Of a DNA stretch of 64,000 nucleotides, positions 46,101 to 58,480 are shown one piece after another. Source of the DNA: Brugia malayi (taxonomy: Eukaryota > Nematoda > Chromadorea > Rhabditida > Onchocercidae); contig NW_025062477.1 of assembly GCF_000002995.4 (NCBI RefSeq), positions 8,094,649 through 8,158,648 on the forward strand, read 5' to 3'. Below the pieces are notes generated by a model. It saw nothing but the letters and a program-made list of their open reading frames with translations, had not been told where the DNA came from and did no database searches. The position numbers and the translations under genes are program-made. Every line of letters begins with the position of its first letter. The first letter of the stretch is position 1.

Positions 46101-49100
46101 AATCAAAGTTTATCAAACTTGATAGATTTAATCCTTAACTTATTTTTAATGCTCTTTGCCATAAATGTAGAGGCTTTAATAAGCAAAATTATGACTTCAG
46201 TTTTTATAGTCTTCAGAAAAAAGTCCTTTTTTGCAAAAGGTTACAATGCTATTTGAAGCACAAAAAATCTTTTGAAACTTTGTAGCTAATTTTACGTACA
46301 ATGGAAATAGTAACGAACGTTTAAAAAAAAATTCAAATGTGAAAATCTAAATGAATTGTGCTTTCCAGAGACAGCTGTTCTAATTCAAGTCTTTGTAACT
46401 TCAGAGTTTCATAAAATACAAAGGTTTATTGTGGCTTACTTCAGTGCGTGGTACTACTCTTATAGGCCGTGAAGGTGGAGTGCGTGGCAGTGTATGCGTT
46501 GGTATAAATGCTCTGTGATCATTATAGTAATGCAGCGGTTCCTTCTTCTCCAGGAGTAAATCTTCCAACTCGTTCCTACTCGGATCAGCAGGACCTGTCT
46601 CCAACAGACCTTCTAATCTATTTGCTGCCTTCAATTTATCACTTCGATCTTTGTTTTCGATTGACTCTTCTTGAGCAAGAAGTTTCTAAAATGGACAAAT
46701 CCTTTCAGTAAATGTTGGCATATAAAGACGTTCTTTCAACTATGAATAAATATAAACAAACAGTCTTAATCACATAACATAAAGTGAAACAAAAAAGACT
46801 TGAAACAGTGAATTGCGGATTATAAAAATGTAGAGAGGGTTCATTTTTTACCAATAACTAAAATTTTCAATCAACAATGGCACTAGCGATCTCCCCTCAC
46901 ATGATTTCTTTACAAATAACAAAAAACATTATTCCAAAGAAATACCTGAAGGATACACGCTAAAGCACATATCAGGAACACAAAATGCGACTCATTTGGT
47001 TGCTTGGTAACAAAATGAAAAAAGGGAAGAAGTAACTAAAACGACATAGTGACACCTTTCAAAATACTTTCGTATAGTTTCCCAAAGTACTCATTACAAT
47101 CTATTTCTCTGATATTATTTAGTTAGTGTCCTCAAAATGGCCTCGCATCGCCTTCCTTCAAATCCTATCCCAGCTTCGGCTATTATTTATGATTCTAATT
47201 AATATTGTAATCATGAAAAACTTTTTTTTACGACAGTTATTTTGATAATGCAAAATCGAAGAAAAGTTCACAGTGCACAGTCGAAAAAAAAATTAGTATT
47301 TTAAAGGCGGAAGCAGTGTTTGCAAAGTTTTTCACTGAAAACCAGTACAAACATTTATTTCTGCAGTTCAACAAAGGAGTGGTGAATAAATTAAAAATGA
47401 ATTTCCTGGTTTTTAAAATAATCTCTTTGAAAAAAATTATGCGCTTTTTATAAATTTATAACTTATTTATTTTCACAACCTCCCTGTCATCCTATTTTTG
47501 AAAACAATGAATAAAAGCTGATTCGCTTAGAGTGTTTTAAAAGTTGTATTTGTGTACAACTTCATGAAATGAAAGCTATATTACCGCATAAGGTGCCATC
47601 AATAACGACAAGCTGCTCAGTAACACTGATCGTCCCAGAACAAAAACTTCTGAATCCGAAGTTGCCAAACACAAGGAGTAATCCGTCTGTGGAACTATGC
47701 ACTGCCCAAGCATTTCAAATGGTTCCCACGAGATTGCACTACATTTACTGCAAATAAAAGTAATTAATACTCACTAAATCCAGCTATAAAGTAACTGTTA
47801 GAATTGTATTAAATAACTTTTTATATGCACCGGCATCAAATTGATCTAACCAATCAGTCAAAAAAAAAGCCATACAACTTAAACTGAAGCTTTGATAAGT
47901 CAAGGAGGAATTAAAATTAATGGCATATTATTCAACGATCATTTGAAGACAACATTTCATTTCTCAGATTTTTTTCAGTGCTCTGTCTCCTTTCGCCTTT
48001 ATAAATCTTATTTGTCTCGAAAAACTAGAAAATGTGAAATAAAAAAAAAAAATGTTTTGCAGAACAAACCGATCTGTAAGTGTGAGTAGAGCTGAGCCAT
48101 CATTATGAAAAATAACTTCTCTGAGCGCACTATCTGCTGGATCACTTTGTGAGACGCATTCTTCGGTATCAATATCCCAGAAACGCACCAGCCGGTCCTC
48201 GGATCCCGTTGCCAACAAATATTCAGAGGGATGGAAGCATACATGCAATACCTATATTGAGAAATTTTCGATATCGTAATACGTGCTGATACGACAAAAT
48301 TACTCTATTTCATCAGTGAATCAGATATCTAAAGTTGAAAAAGAAAATTTGTGAAACTAATTTTAGACAAATATTCATATTCCCTTATCTGAAAAATTAT
48401 TGTCAGAAGATGAAAAAAAAATCAGTTTTTAAAGACAAGAAAAAAAATTTATTTTACAAATATTTTGAAAAAAAGGATCAAACTGAGCAATTTCAGAAAA
48501 AACATAGAACCTCCCGATCACATATTGCAGAACAGATTTAACTTTTTAATTACACAAAAATCAATCCTCTTTATTCTCAGCCACGGCATTATTGTAGCTG
48601 CAGTTCACCAAAACAGATCAATCTTCACAAGCCGCTTTCCGTATACAAGCTGGCATACACATTGAGTTCAGCTCTTTCGAATAATTAAGGCAAATTCCAC
48701 TCCAATGATATTAGCATAACTATGTAAATTATTCGAAACCTGAAAACAAATCTGAGATCAACTAACCTGAGATGAAGAAGGAAGAGATCTGTACTCCTTG
48801 ATACGTGGGTCCATTAAGCACAAATGATCAGAGCCTAGCGCTATGAAAGCATCATTCGGGCTATAAGATAAGCAGTTGGCTGGACGATCGAAACGCCGCA
48901 CTAATACGTTAGCCGGATGTTGCCTTGTATCCCACAGAGTTACTGTGCAATCAGTAGCTGCCGATGCCCACATATATATGGATCTAAAATTAGTGTAATT
49001 CAGTGAGTTTCAACAACCAGCACTAATTTTTATCGTCACTGTTCAACGTTCATCGTCACTAGTCGCTTTTACAAAAACGATGAAAACATGGAGAATATGA

Positions 49101-51278
49101 ATTTCAAGCCAGCTTAATCCAAATGCTTGTTTTATGCTAATTAGAAGTTCCAAATAACTAACCTATTACTTTGGGTTATGGAATTAATCAGTCCCTTATG
49201 ACCAACCAATGTCCGCAATTCACGTCCTGAAATATTGCTTACAGGATTTCTTCTATTAGTCATACTCACGTTATGATCATAAACATTAAATGCAAAGATG
49301 AAATTAGAAGTTCTACAATTCTAGTTTCAAGTCACTCATAAAATTTAACGCTGTACAGAACTCAGCAGAAGAAATAATAAGCACCTATCGACGGTTTATT
49401 TAATTTTTATGTTTATTTTACTGGTGATTACACTAGTGACATTAAAGAATTTGTTTTCGTTAACCACCGCTTACTCTCTCCTTTTATTTATAGCAGTAAT
49501 AATTAATAAGGCAGTGTAACACAATGGTATAAGTGATTTTAAAGAAGGAATGATTGAGTTTGTTTCTGAAAATGGAGGACAAAATGTAACATTACGAAAA
49601 TTGCTGCATTTGAATGAAGTCATATTCGTGCAACTGGAAAGGGAACCATAACTCAACGGATCGTTTTATTTTGTGTTGTGTTATTGGTGATGCGTTCAGT
49701 GCTCACGGAAATATATATTAGTTTTAAGTTACTTTATTTAATTTACAGGAATTTCAAGTTTATAAATAATAACTAATAGGCTGATTATCTCCATTCTTTC
49801 TATAAGCAAAAGAAGAAAAAAAAAAAACCGTCCACTATGATGAAATATACATCACTAATCTTTCATTTAAAAAAGAAAAAAAACTCTGTACAGTAGTAAC
49901 AAAAATGTGAAACTTTGAATGTTATTATATTGCATCTTTCTTTTTATTCTTCAGCCGAATTAAATCTAAACTTCAGAAATATTAAAAATAGGAAAAGCCT
50001 CAATCTTTTAACCCTCCTCATCATATAAGCGAATCCTTTACTACGTTTTTCATCCTACTTACGAAATCTTACAGTTAGGATGAATATTAAAACGTTAATT
50101 TCCCTAATAAACTGTAACTGATTTATTATTTCTCAAAATTCTATGAGATTACAGTGTAATATTCGCTTAAAGAACTAATCATTAAAGTAATCCTTCATGC
50201 AAAAAATTATAAATTTACCAGTTTGGAGATCCACGAGCTTAATGGCAGCTGAGGATGCATAAGCGAGATTTCGTTCATCGTGTGCTAAAGAAATACAGTT
50301 CGTAACCGAAGTTGGTGAGCCATTCAACTTCTGAAATCGAGAGTAGATCAAGTAAATAAGTAAAAGAGTCTGAACATGTGACCTTAAAAGACCATAAAAC
50401 GTGGCAAATTTTGGATTTTTAGCAGCGAGAGAATCATATCATTTTCTCTGTTATGTAAAGATTAAAGTTGACAGTATCATAGAATTTCCTTTAGAATTTC
50501 TCTTCCCACTTTGTTTAGAATGTCAAATTTTAAAGGTCAAAAAATCATAGATAGTACTAAAAATAAACACTAAAGGAGTAAATAACGAGACATTATCTAT
50601 GAGTCGACGAGACAGATGGATTGCTGCCGAACTGTTGTCACAGAAATTAGCAGCAGAATTTTGATTGCAAAATAATCGAGAAAAAGCAGAGGTGGTGCTC
50701 TTTGTGCAAGCAAATCATTTACGCACACTGAGACCAAATCTACATTTTTAGTATCATGTTTATTTATTTCTTGAGCCACTTGTGCCTCCATACTTATTGC
50801 ATCGATCAAAGAAACTAATTCGGTAAGAAATTGTACAGAAGACTGTTAAGATTGTTGCATCAAAAAGATGCCATATTGCGTTGAATGGATGACCTTCTTT
50901 TAGGTTCCGATACGCAGCAGGTCAAGGCACCAAGTTCACACAGCAAGATCACAACGCAGGATTCAAATCCCATTCCACAACCCGTCAGATTTATCAACTT
51001 TATTTTCACAACGTAATTATATGAATTTGTATTATATTTATTAGATATTCTCCCAATACTTCGCTTACCAGATGGTCTTGTTCAGCAGTGGCATTAAACG
51101 GATAACACATAAGAGGTGGACAAGCGAACACATTTCTTGTTTGTACACCGATAACACCAACAGTTGCAGTATCTTCATTTACTACTCTCTCAACTGAAAT
51201 TAAGCTTGTCCTTGGAGTTTCGTTCTTAGACTTTAACATTCCTAATTCAGTTGACTCAGAGCAGATAAAAGGAAACAT
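43190..51278 (-). CDS. KATNB1: Katanin p80 subunit (WD40 + con80)
   Basis: Thirteen exons in coding order 51278-51069, 50330-50219, 49226-49163, 48983-48767, 48251-48070, 47747-47585, 46685-46440, 45550-45444, 45056-44953, 44831-44770, 44623-44249, 43805-43681 and 43316-43190, in frame to about 697 residues (human p80 has 655). p80 targets and regulates the p60 AAA ATPase that severs microtubules, at centrosomes and spindle poles. WD40 blades are visible: LRTLVGHKG, TVTLWDTR, CFHPSEYLLATGSEDR and LVRFWDIDTEE. A polar linker follows (about 370-530), then the con80 domain that binds p60 (from EDVLRCWRTRGCEAA to the end LSPS). The first blade (ATVGVIGVQTRNVFAC) is degenerate. The start at 51278 is the first ATG of the exon (MFPFICSE) and is tentative; a second in-frame ATG follows 13 codons later and an upstream exon is possible. 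Confidence 0.88.
44181..44230. repeat. Intronic duplicated segment, copy 1
   Basis: TTATTTTAGAATAATGGGAA and about 30 further bases recur at 44866-44915. The first 31 bases are identical, the rest similar. Both copies lie in katanin introns, flanking exons 44249-44623 and 44770-44831. Confidence 0.88.
44866..44915. repeat. Intronic duplicated segment, copy 2
   Basis: Second copy of the segment at 44181-44230, same orientation, 685 bp away, in the intron between exons 44953-45056 and 44770-44831. Confidence 0.88.
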
Positions 51279-54200
51279 CCATATAAGTTAGATATGAGAA
51301 CATAATTATAGAAAATTACAATCGCTTGTTCTACTACATGATATAAGCAATATTCAGATAACTTCAAGAAAATAATAAACATACATAGAGACTGCATGTG
51401 CAGGAGCCCATCCGTCCAACTCGGATACCACCAATCACCAATGAATAATAAACTATAATTTTCAATACAATTGAAGTAAAATTTTTTATTTTCACTTATC
51501 TTTGGAAAACGTACGCAAGCAAACGTGCAGGTTTCGACAATAAAAATAATAAAAGGGCTCTTGAGAAATCTTTCACACTAATCATTTTCGATTAATTCAA
51601 TTCATAAAAGTTAATCTCAAAGATTAGAATCAAAAAAACTTAACTAATCTTACCATGTTATGGCAAAATTAGCTAAATGCAGTAATTGAATTGGGAACTT
51701 GTTGGCAGTGTATACAGGAGCTAATTGTCATTCAGTCCGTTGATAAAAAAAAAAATGTAGGAAGGAGAGGAGGAAACACTGTAGTAATGTATGACGCTGT
51801 CACGCTAATGCATGCATGATATGAAAGAGTAAATACTACGCAGACGGCGAAGTCGGTGGAGAGACAGGCAAATGACCAATGTCGTCATCATCAGTCTGTC
51901 ACACTAGAGGTATGCAAATCGATTATGTAATACAGAATTCAGCTGGAAGTATAATGCTTTTGAAGAATACCAAATACTGTGAATCATCCACCTCAATATT
52001 CAACTTCAATTTAATTGTCAATACCTGAACGACGTATAACCTTAACTTTCCAGACATAAAAAGTCCTAATGTTTCATTTGAAATGCACTACAGAAATATT
52101 CCATCACTTATTAAGTTTATCAAGTCATTCCGTATATTGCATTACAAACTTTCCTGCAAGAGTGCAAGAGGTTATTAGACGATCATCTCCAATCTATTTA
52201 TAAATTAATGTTAAAAATCTGATAATGGTTGACCAATGTATGGGCAGTGTTTCCCTTACTTAACCAAAAGCTTGTGACTGAAATGCCGAGATTGCTCCCA
52301 ACACAAGGCTTTAGAACATTTAAGGATGAGCTATATTATTCAACATTCTAACCTTTGCTTAGTTAAGCTATAATTTTCAACATTCCAATCTTTGTCTTTA
52401 GATCTAAATGAAGAAAGAAGCTGAAGTTTCTTTTGCAAATCAAATTAATCTAGACAGCTTTTGCTCCCTAGAACGAAATGTAAACCTGAATTAATCAAAT
52501 AAATACAGTTTGCGGGTTGTAAATCAAAGTTTTAGTGAGAATAAACGGTGGTTAGTCAAACCGATCAACTAACGAAAATCAGTCCTAGTGATTATATCAC
52601 AAATAAATATATCCAATTACTGCCTCTTAAGCCATTTTTCTGCAGTATGGAAAAAACAATAAGCTAACTATGATATGATACTCATAATATGGATGGTATA
52701 TAAAAAAATGCTTTTTTCTAACTCAAATTCTATCACCTTCAAAAAGTATAATCTTGAAGAAAATATCGCCGATTTAATCCCATGAATTCCTGAATTGTAC
52801 GATTATTCGTACCATCTGATAAGGGATGCCAGTGGAAAAAGTTTTGCTCTCTAATCCCCATGTTTTTCCTGTAGAAAATTAAGTAAATTCTGAGGGTGAA
52901 ACAGTATTTGTTCCATCAAATTCCTATTCACAAAAAAAAAAAAAAATTAAATGAGAAGTTAGCATAAAAAAGACAAAAAATTTGAATCTAAAGAAAACAA
53001 ACGGAGCTGGAAAACTTCTACTTTCATATGTAAGCCGTTAATGATAAACTGCTCCAGCGCTGATGTTCAAATGCAAATGTCTGAAATTTGATGAAAAAGT
53101 TTGAAATGACAATTAGTACACAAAAATTGCTAAGAAAAAACTAGTTCTGCAGAATGCTTTTAAATATTACAAACAAGTTGAATGATAATTGAATGGAAAG
53201 GAATAGCAATGAAAACGTAAAACCATAGGTATGTCGTTGTCAGCTTAGATCGTGTAATGATAATCTATTACAGAAAAGCTTTTATAACCACAGTAGTTTG
53301 AAGTGCTAACAATTTTTTTTTAAACCAGTTCGACAAACAGAAAAAGGAGTGAGTTGTAGTGCGAAGTTCATTTCATCCTTGAAACACCATAAAATAACAA
53401 AAGAGGAAAAGATGGAATTAAAAAGCTCACAGGGCTGTAACTCTCTGAATCACTATTATCTGTAGACACAGTTTATCCTCTGTAGAAAATCTATCTGTGA
53501 AGAGACACCATGTAGCTGTTATATAATGAAATCAGAAATTTTTGAAAATTTGAAATGGAATTAAAGAATGGCAAGTAAGGTGCAATCTGGCAAATTACTA
53601 AAGGACTGGATGAAATCTCAGGAAGAAATGGAAGATTGATGGATGAACTTTGCAAAAATAAAACAACGACACAATTTGGAAGAGAGCTGAAGAAAATTGT
53701 CAAAGGAAGCCAACATGTGCATCGACATATGGCATTTGAATCAAACCTTTAACGTTTAGGCCTATGACATCACCTTCCTTAGCAGCTCATTCGCATTGGC
53801 TGCTGGCCGCTAATTTGTGTTTTTACGTTCTACTACTTCACGTGGACAAAGAATACGCCGTCCAAAAATCCATAAAATTACGGATGGAAGAAAATTAAGC
53901 TCATCAGATCAATGTGTAAAGCACGGGGTGTTTATACGTAGTTTAAACTATCACGCAGCGACCAAAGACGTAAACAGTGAACGTAGCTGCAAATGATATA
54001 ATTCAACGGGAAAAGAACTAAAGATTTTCGATGCTGTAGTACATAGAAACGGTCGAATTGTTGAAAACTTAAACATTACAAGAATCGACAGGACGCATTA
54101 TTCAACCTTGTTCTTAAGCAGAACTAAGATGAGAATAAAAGTCAGTGGATGGAGCTGGATTAGAAAAAAATTTAGATGAAGAAATGAAATACACAACAAA

Positions 54201-55099
54201 CATACTGCCCTCAAGTCTACTAGCGAAGATTTTGGAAATTCTTTTCCTGGCAGTATATTAATTCATGAATCAGTAATAGAAATCAAAAATTTGCAAAATT
54301 CTGTCAAACTTAAAAATGTTCATCATAAGTGAGTTTAACATGGTTCCGTAAAGTTCTTGAAGGGCGAATATAACCGTAAAAAGCTAAAAAGACAACCATA
54401 TCTAAAAATCAATAACTAGTCAACAAAACGTACACCACAGTTCTGCATAGAGAGAAAAGCAAAGTTTAAAGGACTAGATTTAAAAGAATCTGAAACTTTG
54501 AAAAAAAGCAATACAAACTAAACTGTAATACAATAAAGATTAACTCTCTAATTAGTCCTAGTCACATAACTTGATTAAAGAAAGATTCCTAACATCGAAA
54601 CTCCGGAAGAAACTCGAAAATTATACACAAAAATTATTTTAAATAATTCTTGCAAAGCAGAAAAAAACTATCCAGGGGATTCATATGCATAATGCGAACA
54701 GATGTCATCGACTCATGAAATGATATTTATTCAGAAAAGCTAGATGGATACTTAAGTGGACGATGTTTACTGTATCGCTAACAAATCGCTTTTCCCAAAG
54801 ACTGTGGCATATGAGTATAACAATGTTTATGTCATTCAATAGTAATCATTTTGAGGACGTAAGAATGACAAACTGTGGATATCCTGAAGAAATACACAAT
54901 GAAAAATTGTTTGTTTAAAGTTTACGGGCTTTTGGTTCATTCTAGCCATCTGAATAAATCGATAGCTTATGCTGAATATTCAAGCAATCAAAAAATCAAT
55001 GCACTCATTTTTGTTCATTTCTAGAGAAAACATCGATAACTGGATGAGTGTTAACAGCGCACACCAAATACTGCAATAATGATGAAACTGATCTTAACA

Positions 55100-55800
55100 G
55101 GTAGTGGAAGTGGATGGGTTATTATTGCCTCAGGGAGGATTGATGGGAAGTTATAGTTTCCCACGGAATATTTGGGTGAATTTAAGAGAAACAATGGAAG
55201 GACGGAGTGAGTCATGAAAGCAAGCCTAGGAATCTAGGAAACCAGAGCAAAGATCCATCCAATAAACGGAGAATAATGGTGGTGATGATTATGGGAGGAT
55301 GCGGTCAGTGGCACCTTAAGACGGAAGTGAATGAAGTATCGGAAACGTGGCACTTTAAGGCAGAGTCGCCACAAAATCTTTTGGAGGCATCGAACGAGCA
55401 GAAGCAACAAGACAATACATTAGGTCGTCCGGGATGACAGACTATTGCTGCGATGCCCGGCACTGCCATCACTCTTCCCGTACAGCTGCTAATTCGATGA
55501 AAGTGTCTCTACCAGTACTCGTGTCTACGTTTGGAGCAGCGTGCGTAACAAGGATGAAATGGCAGGTGACGATGGCGATCGGTGGTGGATTCAGTGTTCA
55601 GTGATGGAGCCAAGGGGAAATATCGGGCCTACTGGTGGAGATGGGCAGTACTATTCACACAGCTTTAGAGCTATTCGACTAGGCCATATGACATCAGGCT
55701 TCATTGCAGATAGAGTTGAGGACCGTGAGAAGGAGAAAGAGAGAGAGAGAGAGAAGGGCAGAGGCAGAGGTATACGACTAGTGATATCACAGTAATTAGT
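55100..55800. other. GC-richer island with GA-rich tail
   Basis: Less AT-rich than its flanks, with plus-strand frames of 76 and 84 codons (55207-55437, 55541-55795). The second ends in a GA microsatellite at 55727-55760 that would encode Glu-Arg-Lys repeats. No start context, splice sites or family support a gene. A regulatory or decayed sequence is more likely. Confidence 0.35.
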
Positions 55801-56690
55801 GATTTATGTGTACTGCTCAAATTCTCCTTTCAAAATATTCGATGTTACACATTTGTTCTCCGCCAGCTGTTGAATTCAAGAAAGTAAGGAGGTGCCTGTT
55901 GGCCAGGTCAGGAACGAGTAAGTGGTCATATCAGTAAGCAAGAGAGAGGTCAATGCCATCTATTTATTGTTATAGCTAAGTTGTTGAGAATTTCCTTACC
56001 GATTCATAAATATTGTTCTTCCAACTTACATACATGAGGTATTCCTATTAGACTGTGTCAGATTCTAAAAAGAGCTAAACAATAAATATGCAAATTTTTA
56101 GGTTTCCTTTCGATCATCTGCATTTGGCAGCTATTAGTTGTGTGAAGCGCTGCAATATCTGACAAATTCATTCAAGAGGGGACATAAAGTGGTTTAATGG
56201 AGTGATAAAAAAAATTAAATTCAGATGTTGCATTGAATTGTTGTCGTTTTAATCATCAAAATGTACTAATGATTCTTGATATAAATAGAACGACATGAGG
56301 ACATATTTCCAACAAATTAACCTCTTAACAATTCACCTTTACTACTATATCACTAACATGACACTTCGTCGTTGTAAGCATAAAAAAAAACAAACATATT
56401 ATTTACAAAAAGAAAACTCAATTCAGGTGCTGCTGCTTAAAAAGTAAACAACTTACATTTGGATCTGTGAATTGTTTGGAATTATAATAAAAATGATAAA
56501 ATCATTCAATTCAACTGTATCACTATGTGGAAGCTTTAATAAATAAATTGGGTCAACCGATCAGTCTTCGTTTAAACGTGACAAGAATTGCCTGGTACCA
56601 TTGAAAAGAACCATAACAACCTGCCAAGATGTCATATTCAGATAAGCTGTCAAATAATCAATAAACTTTAATTGACCTTTTATTATCGTT

Positions 56691-56715
56691 AAAAAAAAAA
56701 AAAAAAAAAAAAAAA
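56691..56715. repeat. Poly(A) run, 25 A
   Basis: Uninterrupted A25 followed by GAAAC. AATAAAC-type sequence lies about 30 bp upstream (56659-56665, CAATAAAC), so an old retroposed 3' end is possible but unproven. Confidence 0.9.
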
Positions 56716-57590
56716 GAAACGATGAAAGGGAAACTGTATGTAACGAGAAATAAAATGACTGGAGTCAGCAACTGCAGTTAACTGCTATCACAAATTATAT
56801 ATTAATGATAATAAGTTTGAACATTGTCTTCTGTTTTCCTACCTTGTAAAAATTTGTAAGATTTGTTTCGAATTTTTCATTTCCTTGAAAATTCCTCAAA
56901 CAAATACGATCTTGCAAATAAACAGTCAAGAATCTATCTGTTTATTGCTGCTATTTTTTATCTTTTATAGAAGTTTTGGAAGTGAGATATGAAATTTCTG
57001 AAAAGCTAAAAGATGTCCAAATAATTTAAACTGAAGAAGAGAAATTTTTGAATTTAGTTGATTTCTAATTATTATCGTTTGTATAACCTTCAAGTAATGC
57101 ATGCCATATACATTTTGCATTACATGAGCACACTTATCTACGAATGATAACAGTCTCCTTTTTCCATTACTGATAACAATGATGAAGATAAGTAATCAGA
57201 GCTGGCGAATAGTACTATTCCATCTCATTTACCTTATTTCTGTGCTGACCTGTTTGGAAATCAAAATTTAAAGGAAATATGTGAAGACGGAAGGTACAGA
57301 GATGATTTGACAGAATCCATTAGTAATGACTTAGATATCACTCAGCTAATGCCAGTGCAAAAAAATAATTTATTTTGAGAAATAGGTTCATGAAGACCAG
57401 CCAGTATATCAAAACTAGGCACATTAGAATTGTGATGCCTGATACTAATCACAGAATAAGTGAAAGAAACGAATGCAATCGTAAAAATATGATGGAATTT
57501 ACACTTTTTCATTTCATAGGAAGAAAACAAAAAATGTTATGACCCGAAAATGTCAAGCACAAAAAAGGGTGGCTTCTCATTTTCTCTTCA

Positions 57591-57609
57591 TTTTTTTTTT
57601 TTTTTTTTT
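57591..57609. repeat. Poly(T) run, 19 T
   Basis: Uninterrupted T19. Simple repeat in the intergenic region. Confidence 0.9.
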
Positions 57610-58447
57610 CATTATTGTTCTTGAACTGTCAACAAACAACAAACGACTCATTCAAAAGGCAACTTTTCATTTGTAAATCATTTTGGCCTTTCATCACAGT
57701 AAACAGTAAATATTTGCTACCATGCACCAATTTCTCTAGAGTCAAATTCAAAAAATTAAGATGAACTTTGTGAATTTCTACTGTTCATTCATTAATGCTC
57801 AGTTCAAATCTCTTTTGAAAAATCAATAAAATCCATAAATCAATCTTCATTGTTCGAATATGTCGAGAAAAAAAAGAAAGTTTTATAATGTAGCTGCATA
57901 AATATTAATAGTATTGGTAACACTATTAGATTGCTTTAAGTGAATGTCATATCAAATAGTGTTTTTCTTGAGATTTTATCCAAACAAAAATTTTAAATTT
58001 ATCTAAACAAATGAGCTTAACTAGGAATTAATTTTTGCTTACTCTTTAACCCTACAACTATTGCTACACGATCATAATACTTTCAAAGCAACGAAATGTG
58101 TTTATAATTTTCTTAAATATGTACAAACAGAAATGCATGACAACTCAATAATTTAATTGCAAAATATAAAACTTCAAATATTCTGTTAGAACTTGAAAAA
58201 TTTCAACATATTTTCAAACATAATTATGATATTTTCAAAAAAGCTATTAAATGAAACAAAGTTAATGCGTAATTTTAGTACATTTTAATAAGAAATTCTC
58301 AAAATTTAATAATGGAATGAAATTTACATTCCTCTTTCAGTTATCCTTATCCGCAACAATTCATGTAGTTCCAATATCTGTCGAGAATAATCTCTCGATG
58401 TCCTAAATACAGCCACAGCATGATATACATACCGTCACATCCTTTTA

Positions 58448-58480
58448 ATATATGTCTATAATAAAATTATAGACATATAT
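58448..58480. repeat. Perfect inverted repeat (15-bp arms, 3-nt loop)
   Basis: Left arm ATATATGTCTATAAT (58448-58462), loop AAA, right arm ATTATAGACATATAT (58466-58480). A partial third copy of the left arm (ATATATGTCTA) follows at about 58482. It would form a stable AT-rich hairpin in DNA or RNA. No role is evident. Confidence 0.92.

Noticed and set aside
50597..50809. 70-codon minus-strand frame in the first katanin intron
   Set aside because: No WD40 or other family match, no fitting splice sites, and the flanking exons join in phase without it.
50959..50970. GGATTCAAATCC, resembling a tRNA T-arm
   Set aside because: No cloverleaf, acceptor stem pairing or D-arm can be drawn around it.
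55541..55795. 84-codon frame ending in Glu-Arg-Lys repeats
   Set aside because: The tail comes from a GA microsatellite and the rest has no family or splice support.
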